Under the pieces are notes generated by a model, which made no database searches, was not told where the DNA came from, and saw only the letters and a list, made by a program, of their open reading frames with translations. DNA of 64,000 nucleotides from a virus, in the IMG/VR virus record IMGVR_UViG_3300037189_004920, positions 1-64,000 of that record. One strand, 5' to 3'. Every line of letters begins with the position of its first letter. The stretch's first letter is position 1. Position numbers and translations under genes: made by a program. This document shows, in pieces, positions 31,179-37,515 of this stretch.

Positions 31179-31447
31179 ACTGGGCTCAGCATGTTAGCAG
31201 GAACACGCCACATGCCTTGTGGCGTAGCCACTGTGACATACTTACGACCTACCTTGTTCACAGTGCCCTTATAGGTCATGCCATTCCGTGTGCTAGTGAA
31301 CTGAACATTAGAACCAGTCCGCATGCTAAAGATGTTCTTCTGTGCAATACGGCTACGGGCAAACTTCACAGCGTCCATGATGCTATCCAGCTGTTCGTTA
31401 GTAAAGGCACCTTGCAGGATCTCTGCATTGATAGTTTGAATTGACAT
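31175..31447 (-). CDS. Small conserved phage protein with SH3-like core
   Basis: A 90-residue protein. A helical N-terminus (LQGAFTNEQLDSIMDAVKFA) is followed by VQFTSTRNGMTYKGTVNKVG and KYVTVATPQGMWRVPANMLS, a short beta-barrel pattern recurrent in phage proteins of unknown role (TxRNGxxxxGTVxKVxRKxVxV...WRVPxxML). First gene of the P18 unit. Confidence 0.78.
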   Translation of the reverse strand: MSIQTINAEILQGAFTNEQLDSIMDAVKFARSRIAQKNIFSMRTGSNVQFTSTRNGMTYKGTVNKVGRKYVTVATPQGMWRVPANMLSPV

Positions 31448-31476
31448 ACTCGCTCCTTTTGTTTAACTTAGCCTAT

Positions 31477-31505
31477 AGTATAGCACCGGTAAAACCATTT
31501 GTCAA
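31477..31505 (-). promoter_or_regulatory. Early promoter P18
   Basis: TTGACA - 17 bp - TATACT; core GGTAAAACC (reversed orientation). It drives 31447 to 30434. Confidence 0.87.
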
Positions 31506-31514
31506 GCCTTTTTG

Positions 31515-31534
31515 GTGTTGTATTTTTACAACAC
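31515..31534. repeat. GTGTTGTA-TTTT-TACAACAC dyad
   Basis: An 8-bp inverted repeat 9 bp upstream of the -35 box of P18, overlapping the 3' end of the gene at 31526. Confidence 0.7.
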
Positions 31535-31819
31535 TCCTTCTTGCTCTAGCTCAGCAACCGCTTCATTGAACAAGTTCTCCAACTCTTCAATAGACAAGGT
31601 GTTGTGTTTTTGCAACGGAGCGGCACTCCTGCCCTTGACCAAAGCAGACCCTTTGACATACATTCGAGCATAGTGTTCGGCACAATAGCTCTTGCCCTTG
31701 ACCACCTTGCAACCACAGTAGGTCACTGGACTGGTCCTTGGATCCTGATTAGGGCCCAGCCACTGACAGCCCCAATCCTTCTCGATCATCCGTTGCATGA
31801 CGCTGTCAGTCAAGTTCAT
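31526..31819 (-). CDS. Cys/His zinc-binding protein resembling GcrA C-terminal region
   Basis: A 97-residue protein. The central region has CQWLG (C18), TYCGCKV (C35, C37), SYCAEHYARMYVKG (C45, H48): a C...C.C...C..H arrangement like the short zinc-binding region of GcrA-family regulators and a small phage family I recall. The C-terminal 25 residues are an acidic helix (SIEELENLFNEAVAELEQE). Its role is unknown. Second gene of the P19 unit, 1 bp after the ATPase. Confidence 0.7.
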   Translation of the reverse strand: MNLTDSVMQRMIEKDWGCQWLGPNQDPRTSPVTYCGCKVVKGKSYCAEHYARMYVKGSALVKGRSAAPLQKHNTLSIEELENLFNEAVAELEQEGVL

Positions 31820-31820
31820 A

Positions 31821-32672
31821 TTAGGCCCTCTTCATGCAAGTAAGAGCAGCCACACTCTGCCATTTGTCAGGCATTGCCGCACGAAGGTCTGCAACCTTGA
31901 TGACCATACGCAATGACAGCTCACGCATCTTGTCCTTGTTCACATCAATGAACTGTACCACTTCAGCCTTCTGCTCTTCAGTCAGGTCGTATACATCCAG
32001 CATGCCATCGTTCACAATCTGCTTGATACGAAGGATCTTCTCACGAGCTGTGTCAATGGTGAGGTCCAAGTAGTGACAGCGTGACTCTAGTGCATCCAAG
32101 TGGTCACGGAGCTTCTTACTGCGCACATGCTCGAACTTGATGTTAGTAATAAAGATGGCACTGCCTGCGAACTCAAACGAATTGGGGATACCTTCTGCTC
32201 GCAACACACGGCTGTCTGTGTTCCAAGAGATAGTGCGCTTCTTGCTAGAGTCAAGAGCAGCCTTCAAAATATTAAGACTCAGCTCGTCCAGCAATACGCT
32301 GTCACAGTCGTCAAACACCAAGACACTGCCTTTCTTGCTGTACTCATAGAGCTTGCTGTACAAGCCAATGGCACTCATTGCACCCTTGAGGATTTCATAG
32401 CGTGGCTTGCGGTCACCCATCTTGTCAAACAGGTCGTCTTTGGTCAGTACTGCTTCAACACCAAAGCTCTTGCCCACACCTGGGGGGCCTGAAACGATCA
32501 TGGCACGGACATCACCTTTGCGCACACCCTTGGTCATGTCTTCAAGGATAGTGAATCGTTCTTTAATACGAGTGATGATCTCTTCATCAGTCTCACGGGC
32601 CACTGCCTTCTCACGGGCCTTGATAGCTTCTTGATCAAAGTCCAAAAGGTTAGTTGCGGGTGCTTTTGCCAT
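31821..32672 (-). CDS. AAA+ ATPase, early
   Basis: A 283-residue ATPase: Walker A SGPPGVGKS (61-69), Walker B VLVFDDCD (117-124), a sensor-like ITN at about 174-176 (AIFITNIKFEH), and an Arg-rich region DALESRCHYLDL likely to hold the arginine finger. It resembles AAA+ proteins encoded by many phages near early genes; its substrate is unknown. At 283 residues it has the AAA module and a helical lid (REKILRIKQIVND) but no extra domain. It is driven by P19 and followed by the Cys/His protein. Confidence 0.88.
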   Translation of the reverse strand: MAKAPATNLLDFDQEAIKAREKAVARETDEEIITRIKERFTILEDMTKGVRKGDVRAMIVSGPPGVGKSFGVEAVLTKDDLFDKMGDRKPRYEILKGAMSAIGLYSKLYEYSKKGSVLVFDDCDSVLLDELSLNILKAALDSSKKRTISWNTDSRVLRAEGIPNSFEFAGSAIFITNIKFEHVRSKKLRDHLDALESRCHYLDLTIDTAREKILRIKQIVNDGMLDVYDLTEEQKAEVVQFIDVNKDKMRELSLRMVIKVADLRAAMPDKWQSVAALTCMKRA

Positions 32673-32701
32673 TCTATGCTCCTGTGTGTGTTTAAAGTGT
32701 A

Positions 32702-32730
32702 ATTATACTGCCGGAAGTTTCATTTGTCAA
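32702..32730 (-). promoter_or_regulatory. Early promoter P19
   Basis: TTGACA - 17 bp - TATAAT; no core (spacer contains CCGGAAGTTTC). It drives 32672 to 31526. Confidence 0.82.
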
Positions 32731-32747
32731 CCCCCGGCCCTGCCTAT

Positions 32748-33137
32748 TTACCACCAACTGTCGTAGTAAACGGCATCGCCCACTGCCAGTACTTCGCGGC
32801 ACTCTGCAATGAAGCGCAGGTCTTCAGTGTCGCTGTCCTCGTCTGGAGGATTGTCTCCAAAGAAGAAACCACTAGTACTAGGCAATTGTCTAGCCTTAAT
32901 GTCCAACTCCAAGGCCAAGAGGTCTACCTCATTGAGGCGAACGGGCACACAATTGAAGCTGTCAGCTTCGCCACCCTTGGCATAGTACAGCCGCTCCATC
33001 CAACCATGGAGGTTGTGATGCTTGCGCCAGTAGTGCATCTCTTCTACCTTGCCACGACCTTCTTCGTCCTTGGCAATAGTAAAGTCATCAATGGCATCCT
33101 CTGCCTTGACTCGCCACGCATACATGTCTAAACCCAT
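32748..33137 (-). CDS. Conserved phage protein (MGLDMYA family)
   Basis: A 129-residue protein of a widespread phage and prophage family recognised by MGLDMYAWRVK, the HYWRKHHNLHGWMERLY segment, and FNCVPVRLNEVDLLALE. Acidic C-terminus. Function unknown to me. It is monocistronic from P20. Confidence 0.82.
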   Translation of the reverse strand: MGLDMYAWRVKAEDAIDDFTIAKDEEGRGKVEEMHYWRKHHNLHGWMERLYYAKGGEADSFNCVPVRLNEVDLLALELDIKARQLPSTSGFFFGDNPPDEDSDTEDLRFIAECREVLAVGDAVYYDSWW

Positions 33138-33167
33138 TGCTCGCTCCTTCTTATTAACTTAGCCTAT

Positions 33168-33196
33168 AGTATACTGGAAAAACCGGCCCTTGTCAA
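33168..33196 (-). promoter_or_regulatory. Early promoter P20
   Basis: TTGACA - 17 bp - TATACT; core variant GGAAAAACC. Its TGA is the stop codon of the gene at 33193-33906. Confidence 0.85.
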
Positions 33197-33906
33197 GCCT
33201 GTTGCATAAAGACCACAAAGCCTGAACGGTCTTTCTTAGCACGGCCCTTAGCCTTAAGACCTAGCACCACGCCCCTAGGATCAAGGAAGCGAAGGTCTGT
33301 ATCATCTGCATTGAATACAGTCTTGCCCTTGTACTCTGCAGGGATCTTGTCAAACACAACGGTCACGTTCATGTTCTTGCTGATGGCCCAGTTGGCATCC
33401 TTCTCATTGCCGTCTGCTTGGCTGAACGTGAGGTGATAGTTCTTAATGCCGTCTACCTTGCGCTTGGGCACCTTGGTGTAGTCATAAAACTGTACTTGGG
33501 GGAAGGCTTCAAAGATGTTAGTGTAGCCCGCTACCTCATACTTCTCCCAGCTCAAGTCGCTAGTACCATTCAAACGGAACACAGGAGTCAAGCCCTTGCG
33601 CTCTGCGAACTTGATGGCCTTCTGGATGTCTTTGTAGAGATCAGCCATAAAGCCTGCACGGTCTTCAAAGAAGTACTTGGCCTTGCGGATACGTGCCTTC
33701 TGGATAGTGTTGGTGGTCTCACCTTTCTTGAACATACCACCACGACCGGCAGTGTTCAAGCATGCCGCCTTACAACCAGCCGTGGCCTTGGGGCAGGTAT
33801 TGTAGCCGCTCACATCAGCAGGGGCAAGGTGAAGGATAAAGCTCAAGTAGCCTTGCTTGGTACCCTTTTGGATTTTTGGGTTGGCAGTACTTAACAGTTT
33901 GAACAT
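33193..33906 (-). CDS. GP88-like family protein
   Basis: A 237-residue protein. The pattern NTCPKATAGCKAACLNTAGR near residues 37-56, followed by ARIRKAKYFFEDRAGFMADL and PVFRLNGTSDLSWEKY, matches the phage family called gene product 88 (Cys-rich N-terminus, then RLNGTSDLxWE). The cysteines may bind metal. Molecular function is unknown. It is monocistronic from P21; the stop is in the -35 box of P20. Confidence 0.85.
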   Translation of the reverse strand: MFKLLSTANPKIQKGTKQGYLSFILHLAPADVSGYNTCPKATAGCKAACLNTAGRGGMFKKGETTNTIQKARIRKAKYFFEDRAGFMADLYKDIQKAIKFAERKGLTPVFRLNGTSDLSWEKYEVAGYTNIFEAFPQVQFYDYTKVPKRKVDGIKNYHLTFSQADGNEKDANWAISKNMNVTVVFDKIPAEYKGKTVFNADDTDLRFLDPRGVVLGLKAKGRAKKDRSGFVVFMQQA

Positions 33907-33935
33907 GCTAGCTCCTTTGTGTAGTGTATGTCATA

Positions 33936-33964
33936 ATTATACTGCCGGTTTTACCGATTGTCAA
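33936..33964 (-). promoter_or_regulatory. Early promoter P21
   Basis: TTGACA - 17 bp - TATAAT; core GGTTTTACC. It drives the GP88-like gene. Confidence 0.9.
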
Positions 33965-33974
33965 CCATTTTCTT

Positions 33975-33992
33975 TGTTGTATTTTTACAACA
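33975..33992. repeat. TGTTGTA-TTTT-TACAACA dyad
   Basis: A 7-bp inverted repeat 11 bp upstream of the -35 box of P21, the fourth copy of this element. Confidence 0.7.
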
Positions 33993-34142
33993 CTATCTGA
34001 CCTGCCCGGCACTCACGCCCACTGGACCGCCCAAGCTACCAGGTCTTGGTTCATCTAGGAAGGCACATGAATAGATCACTTGACCTATCACATAGGCCAA
34101 GGCTAGATGTAAGACTAGTCTACTCCAACGGATCTTGGGCAA

Positions 34143-34430
34143 TCACATGCTCCAGTAGAGTTCACTTGATGGATCACATGCTCGTGGGGTGTCATGTGGG
34201 ATCTCCATGTCCCGCCCCGTCATCAAGTTCTTCACAGTCTTCATAGTGGGCACGAACTCTATGCGATAGCCTAACCGTGTGGGCCACAGTTCATACTGGA
34301 GTTCACGCACCTCACGACGCATCTCTGCCTCGTCCCTGTTCTGCCATACTGTAGTGCTTACAAGTCGTTCGCCCCGTTTGGTACGACGATCCGCCTTGTA
34401 GATGTACATGGTGTGAGAGGTCTTCATCAT
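34143..34430 (-). CDS. Small basic early protein
   Basis: A 95-residue protein, Arg-rich in the middle (YKADRRTKRGERLVSTTVW, EAEMRREVRELQYELWPTRL), probably nucleic-acid-associated. It starts with ATGATG overlapping the stop of the preceding HTH-like gene, so the two are translationally coupled. Not recognised. Confidence 0.68.
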   Translation of the reverse strand: MMKTSHTMYIYKADRRTKRGERLVSTTVWQNRDEAEMRREVRELQYELWPTRLGYRIEFVPTMKTVKNLMTGRDMEIPHDTPRACDPSSELYWSM

Positions 34431-34663
34431 TCGTCTCCGTAGTAGCCGTAGTCTTCGTCCGTGCCAAAGCCAGCAGAGGCAAGGGCATCACCATCGTCCT
34501 CGTAGTCTGGTTCGTAGTCTTCTTCCTGCTCCATCATGTCAGCAAAGATCTCCTCCACAGTGGATTGTGGCACATCGTATCGCTCGGCAATCTCTGCAAA
34601 GCTCAAGTCGCCCGAGTTCAGCTCGTCTTGGATATCAAAAATTACGTCTTTTAGTGCGCCCAT
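34427..34663 (-). CDS. Small HTH-like protein with acidic tail
   Basis: A 78-residue protein. LSFAEIAERYDVPQSTVEEI (residues 20-39) reads as a helix-turn-helix; the second half is strongly acidic with Tyr (EEDYEPDYEDDGDA, YGYYGDE). This arrangement resembles small phage regulators or DNA mimics; either is inference. First gene of the two-gene unit from P22, one of the promoters nearest the presumed origin. Confidence 0.72.
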   Translation of the reverse strand: MGALKDVIFDIQDELNSGDLSFAEIAERYDVPQSTVEEIFADMMEQEEDYEPDYEDDGDALASAGFGTDEDYGYYGDE

Positions 34664-34692
34664 ACAGTCAGCTCCTTAGTGTGTAAGTCTAA

Positions 34693-34721
34693 ATTATATG
34701 ATAAAACCTAGCCTTTGTCAA
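34693..34721 (-). promoter_or_regulatory. Early promoter P22
   Basis: TTGACA - 17 bp - TATAAT; spacer holds ATAAAACC, a degenerate core. It drives 34663 to 34143. Confidence 0.83.
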
Positions 34722-34768
34722 GAGCCTTTTGAAAGACCACACAAAGAGTCTGGCTTCTCCGCCACCGG

Positions 34769-34797
34769 TTGACAAAACGGTTTTTCCATTGTATACT
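34769..34797 (+). promoter_or_regulatory. Rightward early-type promoter facing the DnaA-box cluster
   Basis: TTGACA (34769-34774), 17 bp, TATACT (34792-34797). The spacer contains GGTTTTTCC, a variant of the same core. It is the only rightward member of this promoter class in the early region, and it transcribes into the DnaA-box cluster. Confidence 0.82.
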
Positions 34798-34829
34798 AGT
34801 GGCATAATAAGAAAACGGGAAGACCGGCC

Positions 34830-35042
34830 ATGTGTTCGAACAGTCATACTGGGGATGGACGTGGAGGCTGGGCGTCTGATTCTGGTGGTGGCAAAATAAA
34901 AAGAGCCCGCCCAAAAGCTCAAAGTTATCCACAGGTTGTTCACAGGGTGTGGATATCTTTCAGGTTATCCACAGCTTATCCGCCAGTTATCCACAACCAA
35001 TTCTGGACTTATCCACAGGTTATCCACAAGTTATTTCTTTAG
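34830..35042 (+). CDS. Possible small protein read through the DnaA boxes
   Basis: A 70-residue frame (MCSNSHTGDGRGGWASDSGG, then KIKRARPKAQ) lies downstream of the promoter at 34769-34797. Its C-terminal half is the DnaA-box repeat itself, reading YPQVV, VIHN and YPQVIHK. The ribosome-binding site is weak. It may instead be only an untranslated RNA entering the origin region. It ends tail to tail with the lipoprotein gene, overlapping by 12 bp. Confidence 0.25.
   Translation: MCSNSHTGDGRGGWASDSGGGKIKRARPKAQSYPQVVHRVWISFRLSTAYPPVIHNQFWTYPQVIHKLFL
34925..35028. other. DnaA-box cluster, candidate replication origin
   Basis: Perfect TTATCCACA boxes start at 34925, 34965, 34987, 35009 and 35020. 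Degenerate boxes start at 34936 (TTGTTCACA) and 34976 (TTATCCGCC), and one lies on the minus strand (34948-34956, TGTGGATAT). The distances 11, 11, 11, 22 and 11 between neighbouring starts put most boxes on one helical face. The cluster lies at the divide between leftward early and rightward late genes. This is the organisation expected of a DnaA-bound origin; DnaA titration is the main alternative. Confidence 0.8.
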
Positions 35043-35348
35043 GATTTCTCTGCAAAAGTCCTTACCATTGTCAGGGTTACTACGACAATAGCTGATCATT
35101 TCCACCTGTTCCCAATTTCTTTTCTCGGCAAAAGCTCTTGTGTCCACTTCTTTGACCGCTCCCCATTGTGGTTCAGGTCTTGATCTAGAACGACATTCCT
35201 CATCACCAGCGCGGTATTTTGCTTGATGGCCCACACAATCTCTCCAGTATGTCATACTCATACTATATGTGGTTATACTCATACTAGGACCTGTTGCACA
35301 CCCAGTCATACCTATACACGCTGTACATGCTAGTATAAGAGTTCTCAT
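35031..35348 (-). CDS. Small lipoprotein
   Basis: From ATG 35348 (GAGGAAG 8 bp upstream) the 105-residue protein begins MRTLILACTACIGMTGCATG: a short basic n-region, a hydrophobic core and a lipobox-like MTGC, predicting lipid-anchored export with mature Cys17. The mature part is polar with further cysteines (WRDCVGHQ, DEECRSRS, ISYCRSNPD, KDFCREIL), which may pair. A longer start at 35369 lacks a ribosome-binding site. Phage lipoproteins can block superinfection or modify the envelope; neither is shown here. It is driven by P23. Confidence 0.75.
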   Translation of the reverse strand: MRTLILACTACIGMTGCATGPSMSITTYSMSMTYWRDCVGHQAKYRAGDEECRSRSRPEPQWGAVKEVDTRAFAEKRNWEQVEMISYCRSNPDNGKDFCREILKK

Positions 35349-35380
35349 GCCGTAGTCTTCCTCGTTCACTATATGAGTAT

Positions 35381-35409
35381 AGTATACAGGATCACATCGG
35401 TTTTGTCAA
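35381..35409 (-). promoter_or_regulatory. Early promoter P23
   Basis: TTGACA - 17 bp - TATACT; spacer contains CGGTTTT, a partial core. It is the outermost leftward promoter and drives the lipoprotein gene. Confidence 0.82.
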
Positions 35410-35611
35410 GAGTGTTCTATACTGGATATAGAGTGAAAAACCGCCCATTTTCAGGGTCAAGGAGCCCTAGAATACCACCGTAGATCCCATCTTTTGAACA
35501 GATTTGGGCGAAAATACCTAAGAAATCCTAGTAAAAATTTTTGGCAGGGTCGTGGTCCAATCGGGTAATGACCAAATACTTTTTACCATTCTACCTAAAA
35601 TACCTGTATAT

Positions 35612-35872
35612 GCTACAGCGGGACTTTTAGCTCTTGACCCCCCACACGCTACAGCGGGAATGCTAGGTATTATGTATATACGCTAACCTTTCACTAGTAT
35701 GAGTATACAGTATGAGCCCTTGTGTAAGTGTGTGAGACCTTTCCTTAGTATGAGTATGAGTGCGTGTGTGCAGTATGCGTTGAGTGTTATATTTGTCTAC
35801 AGCTACAGCGGGAATGTAGGGTTAGAAGGTTTTATCTAATTTGACGTATATGTGCTAGTAGCTACAGCGGGA
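35612..35872 (+). repeat. Four GCTACAGCGGGA motifs
   Basis: Exact 12-mers start at 35612, 35648, 35802 and 35861, all in the same orientation; three continue as AATG. One further copy is at 28189. Spacing is irregular (36, 154, 59 bp), so they are dispersed sites, not a tandem array. Confidence 0.85.
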
Positions 35873-35943
35873 ATGTGCTCAGTGTAAATACTCATACTAG
35901 TGTATATACTCATATGAAGCCATACTCATTAATACATTGTTAT
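35698..35943. repeat. TATGAGTAT/ATACTCATA repeat family
   Basis: Copies of AGTATGAGTAT and its complement ACTCATAC(T) recur between about 35698 and 35943 and also at 35255-35290 and 35373-35386. They surround and interleave with the GCTACAGCGGGA motifs. Confidence 0.7.
35884..35891 (+). promoter_or_regulatory. Late-type box GTAAATAC
   Basis: It lies 22 bp before the ATG at 35914 and is the first late box of the rightward block. Confidence 0.5.
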
Positions 35944-36123
35944 TTGACATCAGCAGAAGATTCAGTTCAGGAACAGATGTGGCTGTACATACAAAGGTAT
36001 AAGGGTTGGATCAGTACTCATCCCCTAGGACTTTTAGTCTACATTCCCGAGAGATACAGTGCCATCATACTCATGTTAGATCCTCTGGCTCAGCGACAAC
36101 ATCGGCATGACTACATTGCTTAA
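35914..36123 (+). CDS. Small hypothetical late protein
   Basis: A 69-residue protein from ATG 35914 (MKPYSLIHCYLTSAEDSVQE, IPERYSAIILMLDPLAQR). A longer frame starts inside the repeat region. Not recognised. It overlaps the next gene by 17 bp. Confidence 0.62.
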   Translation: MKPYSLIHCYLTSAEDSVQEQMWLYIQRYKGWISTHPLGLLVYIPERYSAIILMLDPLAQRQHRHDYIA

Positions 36124-36328
36124 AGCCGAAATTGCTTGGCCTGAGATTGGCCAGGACCATCATCAGCTGGATTGGATTGACCACATGTTTGCTGTGGAAG
36201 TGTGGTTGATATCTAATGTGGGCAGGGAAGGTGAGTTGTGGCGCTGGCGGGACGCCCTAGGGGGCGGACTTGCAGTCCAGTTTGAAAGGCCTCAGGATCT
36301 TGCATGGTTCATGCTCAAGTGGGGCTAA
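36107..36328 (+). CDS. Small hypothetical late protein
   Basis: A 73-residue protein, Trp-rich (AEIAWPEIGQDHHQLDWIDH, VEVWLISNVGREGELWRWRD, FMLKWG). Not recognised. It overlaps the upstream gene and is followed by a late box. Confidence 0.62.
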   Translation: MTTLLKAEIAWPEIGQDHHQLDWIDHMFAVEVWLISNVGREGELWRWRDALGGGLAVQFERPQDLAWFMLKWG

Positions 36329-36330
36329 TG

Positions 36331-36338
36331 GTAAATAC
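36331..36338 (+). promoter_or_regulatory. Late-type box GTAAATAC
   Basis: It lies 26 bp before the ATG at 36365, ideal spacing for a short leader. Confidence 0.6.
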
Positions 36339-36364
36339 ACAGTATATTATACTAGGACCTTTTC

Positions 36365-37114
36365 ATGATTACCCTACAACGAGTTTATAACAGCTACGAT
36401 CCCTTGACCAGTCAACTCTTGGTTGATGTCACACAGGAGTTTGTGCCCGATAATGACCCACAGGCCACCCCCGAGGTCATAGCCTCATGGACCATAATGG
36501 TACACTTGCCCGTGGACAGTTCGGGTCAGGTCACACAGGATGCCAGCTTGATTGAAAGTCTAGTACAAGAGCGCATACAACAGCGCCTGGCGCCATTTAC
36601 ACAACAGACCAGTCAAATACCCCTGGGCGGTGTGGTCAATCCTCAAGCTATCTATGCCTTGACTGCCACGGCCGAAGTAGACAGTTTGCCCTTGGGCAGT
36701 TTCTATGTCAAGTTGACCGCAGACCCTGACAGTGAAACTGCACCTGCATCAGGCATGTTCACACGTTCAATCATGCAGTTGATCACTACAAGAACCAATT
36801 TGAGCCGTCCCTACAACGTGGCCTATGATCAGTTTGAAACCTTGGACAATGGCAACATTGTAGCCAGTGGGGGCTTGACTCTTGTGGAATCAGCAGGTGT
36901 GGCCACTGTACAAGCAGGACCATTTGCTATCACTGCGGCCAATGACAACACTGACACCTTGCCCGTGGACTCATGGGTCTACTCCGTGGCTCCCGGCTAT
37001 GTGGACAACCAGTTGCCTGATGCTTGGGCTCAAGGCTATGACTTTTACCAAGTCTACATAGAGCATGATGCCCTAGAGATTGTGGGCACTGCCACAGCCA
37101 TTTTCAGCTACTAA
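36365..37114 (+). CDS. Beta-rich virion-like protein
   Basis: A 249-residue protein, Thr/Val/Gln/Asp-rich with repeated strands (MITLQRVYNSYDPLTSQLLV, SFYVKLTADPDSE, WVYSVAPGYVDN), a composition typical of tail or baseplate proteins. No family is recognised. A late box and the surrounding structural genes support a virion role. Confidence 0.68.
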   Translation: MITLQRVYNSYDPLTSQLLVDVTQEFVPDNDPQATPEVIASWTIMVHLPVDSSGQVTQDASLIESLVQERIQQRLAPFTQQTSQIPLGGVVNPQAIYALTATAEVDSLPLGSFYVKLTADPDSETAPASGMFTRSIMQLITTRTNLSRPYNVAYDQFETLDNGNIVASGGLTLVESAGVATVQAGPFAITAANDNTDTLPVDSWVYSVAPGYVDNQLPDAWAQGYDFYQVYIEHDALEIVGTATAIFSY

Positions 37115-37161
37115 GTCATTTTTATGTGAGCTAGCTCTGGTCAAGAGCTAATTACTTGACT

Positions 37162-37515
37162 ATGACTTTAGAACAAATTATCTGGGCACAAGTGGCCTTT
37201 GTAGTAGCAATTGGAGTAGTATACACTCACAGTAATTGGCGCAAGATCCGTGAGTGCTATGGCATGTGGTTCACACGTGAATACTGGACAGACTATAACG
37301 TAGTAGAGTTTGCATCATGGGCCGCCAAGGCCTTGATCATTGTGCCTGGACTTATATTTGGCATTCAAATATGGTGGCTGTTCTTTTTAACCCTGTTTAC
37401 CAGCTTGACATTAATATGGGCCAGTAACAAGAAGTTGTTGCCCACATTGGTTGGTTTCAATACCATATGGGTTTGGATCAGCTGTATGGTTCTAGCTCAA
37501 CACCTAGTCAAGTAG
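37162..37515 (+). CDS. Integral membrane protein
   Basis: From ATG 37162, 117 residues. Hydrophobic segments IIWAQVAFVVAIGVVYTHS, WAAKALIIVPGLIFGIQIWW, LFFLTLFTSLTLIWAS and VGFNTIWVWISCMVLA predict four transmembrane helices. It might be a holin or other membrane protein, but there is no endolysin beside it to support that. It overlaps the convergent oxygenase gene by 8 bp. Confidence 0.75.
   Translation: MTLEQIIWAQVAFVVAIGVVYTHSNWRKIRECYGMWFTREYWTDYNVVEFASWAAKALIIVPGLIFGIQIWWLFFLTLFTSLTLIWASNKKLLPTLVGFNTIWVWISCMVLAQHLVK

Larger units (their letters stand above)
35410..35913. other. Non-coding divergent region with repeats
   Basis: About 500 bp without a credible gene between the last leftward promoter and the first rightward late gene. 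It contains four GCTACAGCGGGA motifs, several copies of TATGAGTAT or its complement, and AT-rich stretches near 35520-35600. Its position next to the DnaA-box cluster suggests an extended origin or regulatory zone. Confidence 0.8.

Noticed and set aside
34689-34943. Leftward frame over promoter P22 and the rightward promoter
   Set aside because: It runs through two promoters and has no ribosome-binding site.
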